Below, piece by piece: positions 5,152-7,605 of a stretch of 7,605 nt of DNA. Position numbers and translations under genes: made by a program. The DNA lies in NCBI GenBank assembly GCA_019347645.1, contig JAHWKZ010000069.1:1-7605 (forward strand), written 5' to 3'. The first letter of the stretch is position 1; every line of letters starts with the position of its first letter. The notes beneath the pieces are model-generated. The model saw only the letters and a program-made list of their open reading frames with translations. It ran no database searches and was not told the origin of the DNA. The DNA is from Gemmatimonadota bacterium. Its GTDB lineage: Bacteria > Gemmatimonadota > Gemmatimonadetes > JACCXV01 > JAHWKZ01.

Positions 5152-7605
5152 TCACGAACCCTCCGACCGGGACACCTCCACGGGGAGGTCCGACCGGTCC
5201 GAGGGCGGGGGCGGGAGACCCATCTCGCGCAGGAGCTCCCGCAGCCGGGGATCCTCTCGGAAGGATCCGAGGAGCGGCCAGGTGCGGAGCCACGGGACCC
5301 ATGGGTGGGCCGGCTCGAACGCGAGCCACCGGGCGGCTTGGTCGTGTTCGCCCAGCGCCCCGTAGATGAGCACGAGGGAGATGGCCTTCAACGGGTCCGG
5401 ATCCGCCTCCAGTTCGGCGGCGAGCTTGCGCGCTTCCGCCCTGCGACCGGCCAGCGCGTATATCGTGCCAAGCGCCAACGCCCGAACGGGACTCGGGCCC
5501 GCGCCTTCGATCGCCTCGATCGCCTCCTCGTGCCGTCCCCGCCCCGCCAGGGCTATCCCCAGAGCCACCCGGGTCCAGGGGAAATCGGGATCGACCTCGA
5601 GCGCCCGCTCGGCCGCCGCCTCCGCGCCCTCGTAGTCGCCGCCGAAGTTGTGGATCTCCGCGAGCCATGCGGCGTAAAGTGGGGTCAGCGGGTCGATCTG
5701 GACCGCCCGCCGCATCTCGGCGAGCGCCTCGTCCTGGCGGTCGAACAGGTTGAGATACCACGCGTAGTGGGCGTGTGTGCCGGGGAGACTCGGATTGAGC
5801 TCGAGGGCGCGGCGGAAAGACGCCTCGGCCCCCTCCCAGTCCCGCTCCAGGTAGAGCTTCCGCTCGGCCACGGCCGCGTGGGCCTCGGCGAAGTCGGGAT
5901 CGAGCTCGAGCGCCCGGCTGTAGGCGGCGCGGGCCCGCTCGAAGGCATCGGGCGGCGGGTCGGGCGTGTGGCTCGCGAACAGGCTGTAGCCACGGGCCAG
6001 CCCGGCGTACGGCAGGGGGCTGCCGGGGTCCTTCTCGACCGCCTCGCGCAGATATTCGAGCCCGCGCTCGATGCCTTCGGGGCTCATCTGATTCAGGTGG
6101 AAGTTGCCGCGCAGATACGCTTCGTAGGCCTCGGGATCCACCGACCGGCTGGACGCCAGTCGGGCTGCCTCCTCGGGCGTCAGGGCGATCTCGATCTCGC
6201 GGGCGATGTCGCTCGCGATCTCGCCCTGGACGCGGAGCACGTTCGAGAGGTCGCTTTCGAAGCTCTCCGCCCACAGGTGCGTGTCGGTGCCGGCGTGGAT
6301 CAGCTGCGCGGTGATACGGACCCGGTCGCCGTCCCGCGCGACGGAGCCCTCGACGACGCCCGTCACGCCCAGCTCCTCGGCGATCTCGGGGAGAGACCGG
6401 TCGGCCTCCTTGAACCGCATCGACGAGGTTCGAGAGATGACGCGCAGCGCGCCGACCTTAGACAGCTCGGTGATCAGCGCCTCGGTCATCCCGTCGGCGA
6501 AGTACTCCTGCTCGGGGTCGCCCGTGAGGTTGTCGAGCGGTAAAACCGCCAGCGAGCGGATCTCGCTCGCCAGGGCCTCCTCGGGTCCGGTGCTGCGGAT
6601 GCCCGCATAGCCAACCGCCAGGACGACGAGCGCCAGCCCCGCGACCAACGCGCGGCGCGGCCCGACCCGGTGCCGCAGCCGCTCCCAGGCGCCCGGCGCC
6701 AGCGCCGCCGCGTCCTCGGGCAGCCCCGTCACCCGAAAGAGCCGCCACTCGCCGCGCGCTCCCTTGAGCTCGCGCGTGCCGAGGTCCTCGAAAGCGAACC
6801 CCGATCCCTCGACCGTGTCCCGGACCGAGCGCGAAACGAGGATGTCCCCGGCCCCGGCCTTGGCGGCGACCCGGGCGCCGATGTGGACGGCGATCCCGCG
6901 GACGTCGTCACCCGCCCGCTCCACTTCGCCGGTGTGCAGGCCGGCCCGGATCTCCAGGCCCAAGGCCGCGACCTGGTCCCGGATGGCTTGGGCGCAGCGG
7001 ATCGCCCGGGCCGGGCCGTCGAAGGTGGCAAGGAACCCGTCCCCGGCGGTGTCGACCTCGCGGCCACGGAACCGACCGAGCTCGCGGCGGACCACGTCGT
7101 TGTGCGTCTCGAGGAGCTCACGCCAGCGGCGGTCCCCCAGCTCGGCGGCTCGCTCCGTGGAGCCGACGATGTCCGTGAACAGCACCGTGGCCAGGATCCT
7201 GTCGGAGTCCGGGGCGCGCCTGGCGCCGGTCAGGAACTCCTCGATGGGGTCGAGGATCGCGTCCCCATCGCCGACGAAGGGGAAGTAGTCGACGCCCGGG
7301 ACCTCGACCAGTCTCGCACCGGGGATGTGCTCCGCCAAGTACCGACCATGTGCCCCCTCGATCCACCAGTTGTCCTTCCGGTGGACGACGAGGGTGGGGA
7401 CATGGATCGACGGGAGGACGCGCCTGATGTCGGATTCCTCGATCATCCGGCGCATCGCCAGCACGGTGCCGGGACTGGACCCGAGGCGCTGGTACCTCGC
7501 CCACCAAGAGCGGAACCGGGGATCCCCGACCATGGACGGAGCGACGCGATCCAGCAGGATCCCTCGGCCCCAGCCGTACCGCATCTCGCGGATCACCTGT
7601 TCCTC
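5152..7605 (-). CDS. Alpha/beta-hydrolase remnant fused to class III cyclase, membrane helix, TolB-N-like and TPR domains (partial at right edge)
   Basis: The frame stays open to the right edge, with codons for E-E-Q before the first GTG at 7596, so the start and the first half of the hydrolase lie outside. Numbering here is from GTG 7596. Residues 1-124 are the lid and C-terminal half of an alpha/beta hydrolase (VPTLVVHRKD, GRYLAEHIPGARLVEVPG, EEFLTG), with Y104 where the catalytic His is expected. The cyclase domain is about 134-290: metal Asp D142 and D186 are present, D182 replaces the adenine-recognition Lys, D231 is kept, H238 sits at the Asn position and R242 is kept. One membrane helix lies at about 316-333, with RLRHR and PRR before it and acidic residues after it, so the cyclase should be inside and the C-terminus outside. 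A TolB-N-like domain spans about 346-480 and TPR-like repeats about 490-770. This order is known in actinobacterial cyclases. It is a paralogue of the 1652-3862 product with an added N-terminal module. ATP or GTP use is unclear. Confidence 0.9.
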   Translation of the reverse strand, partial: EEQVIREMRYGWGRGILLDRVAPSMVGDPRFRSWWARYQRLGSSPGTVLAMRRMIEESDIRRVLPSIHVPTLVVHRKDNWWIEGAHGRYLAEHIPGARLVEVPGVDYFPFVGDGDAILDPIEEFLTGARRAPDSDRILATVLFTDIVGSTERAAELGDRRWRELLETHNDVVRRELGRFRGREVDTAGDGFLATFDGPARAIRCAQAIRDQVAALGLEIRAGLHTGEVERAGDDVRGIAVHIGARVAAKAGAGDILVSRSVRDTVEGSGFAFEDLGTRELKGARGEWRLFRVTGLPEDAAALAPGAWERLRHRVGPRRALVAGLALVVLAVGYAGIRSTGPEEALASEIRSLAVLPLDNLTGDPEQEYFADGMTEALITELSKVGALRVISRTSSMRFKEADRSLPEIAEELGVTGVVEGSVARDGDRVRITAQLIHAGTDTHLWAESFESDLSNVLRVQGEIASDIAREIEIALTPEEAARLASSRSVDPEAYEAYLRGNFHLNQMSPEGIERGLEYLREAVEKDPGSPLPYAGLARGYSLFASHTPDPPPDAFERARAAYSRALELDPDFAEAHAAVAERKLYLERDWEGAEASFRRALELNPSLPGTHAHYAWYLNLFDRQDEALAEMRRAVQIDPLTPLYAAWLAEIHNFGGDYEGAEAAAERALEVDPDFPWTRVALGIALAGRGRHEEAIEAIEGAGPSPVRALALGTIYALAGRRAEARKLAAELEADPDPLKAISLVLIYGALGEHDQAARWLAFEPAHPWVPWLRTWPLLGSFREDPRLRELLREMGLPPPPSDRSDLPVEVSRSEGS

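Noticed and set aside
4204..6543. A 779-codon open frame on the plus strand, opposite the two minus-strand cyclase genes.
   Set aside because: No recognisable domain and a composition rich in Arg, Gly and Pro. It is antisense to clearly recognisable domains and arises because GC-rich codon use removes stops on the opposite strand.
7594..7596. GTG as the true start of the rightmost cyclase gene.
   Set aside because: The frame continues upstream to the window edge, and the protein begins in the middle of a hydrolase fold, so the real start must lie outside.
1..7605. RNA genes, CRISPR arrays, insertion sequences or attachment sites.
   Set aside because: The window is almost fully occupied by recognisable coding sequence, and the gaps (at most 78 bp) hold no such structure.

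Overview
The window is GC-rich DNA with dense coding and very short intergenic gaps. It looks like a free-living high-GC bacterium, most likely an actinomycete-lineage organism (Actinomycetota) or a neighbouring soil phylum. The reasons are the types of class III cyclase present, the histidine-kinase-like sensor segment in the third cyclase, GTG starts, and two genes whose -10-like hexamers sit exactly 6 nt before the start codon (leaderless style). Taxonomy is inferred, not shown.

Left part, + strand. Positions 3-653 hold the last 216 codons of a molybdopterin-dependent oxidoreductase (DMSO reductase superfamily), including its C-terminal dinucleotide-binding domain. After 37 bp comes a family 2 glycosyltransferase (691-1581) with a C-terminal membrane helix. 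The two may be co-transcribed, but no functional link is evident.

Right part, a signalling cluster. Three genes each carry a class III nucleotidyl cyclase domain. Gene A (1652-3862, +) is cyclase / membrane helix / TolB-N-like domain / TPR. Gene B (3892-5073, -) is a DUF6582-like N-terminus / histidine-kinase-type sensor segment / degenerate cyclase. Gene C (5152-7605, -, start outside the window) is alpha/beta-hydrolase remnant / cyclase / membrane helix / TolB-N-like domain / TPR. A and C are paralogues in inverted orientation on either side of B. A converges on B across a 29-bp gap containing overlapping hairpins. B lies 78 bp downstream of C and appears to have its own promoter.

The three cyclase domains keep both metal-binding aspartates but differ in the base-recognising residues. 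A has the Lys/Asp pair expected for ATP. C has lost the Lys and B has lost both. All three have His where the classical transition-state Asn sits. In C the expected catalytic His of the hydrolase module is Tyr. The simplest reading is a local set of membrane-anchored and soluble cyclase-like signalling proteins, some possibly regulatory rather than catalytic. No RNA gene, mobile element or CRISPR array was seen, and no stretch longer than 300 bases lacks a gene.
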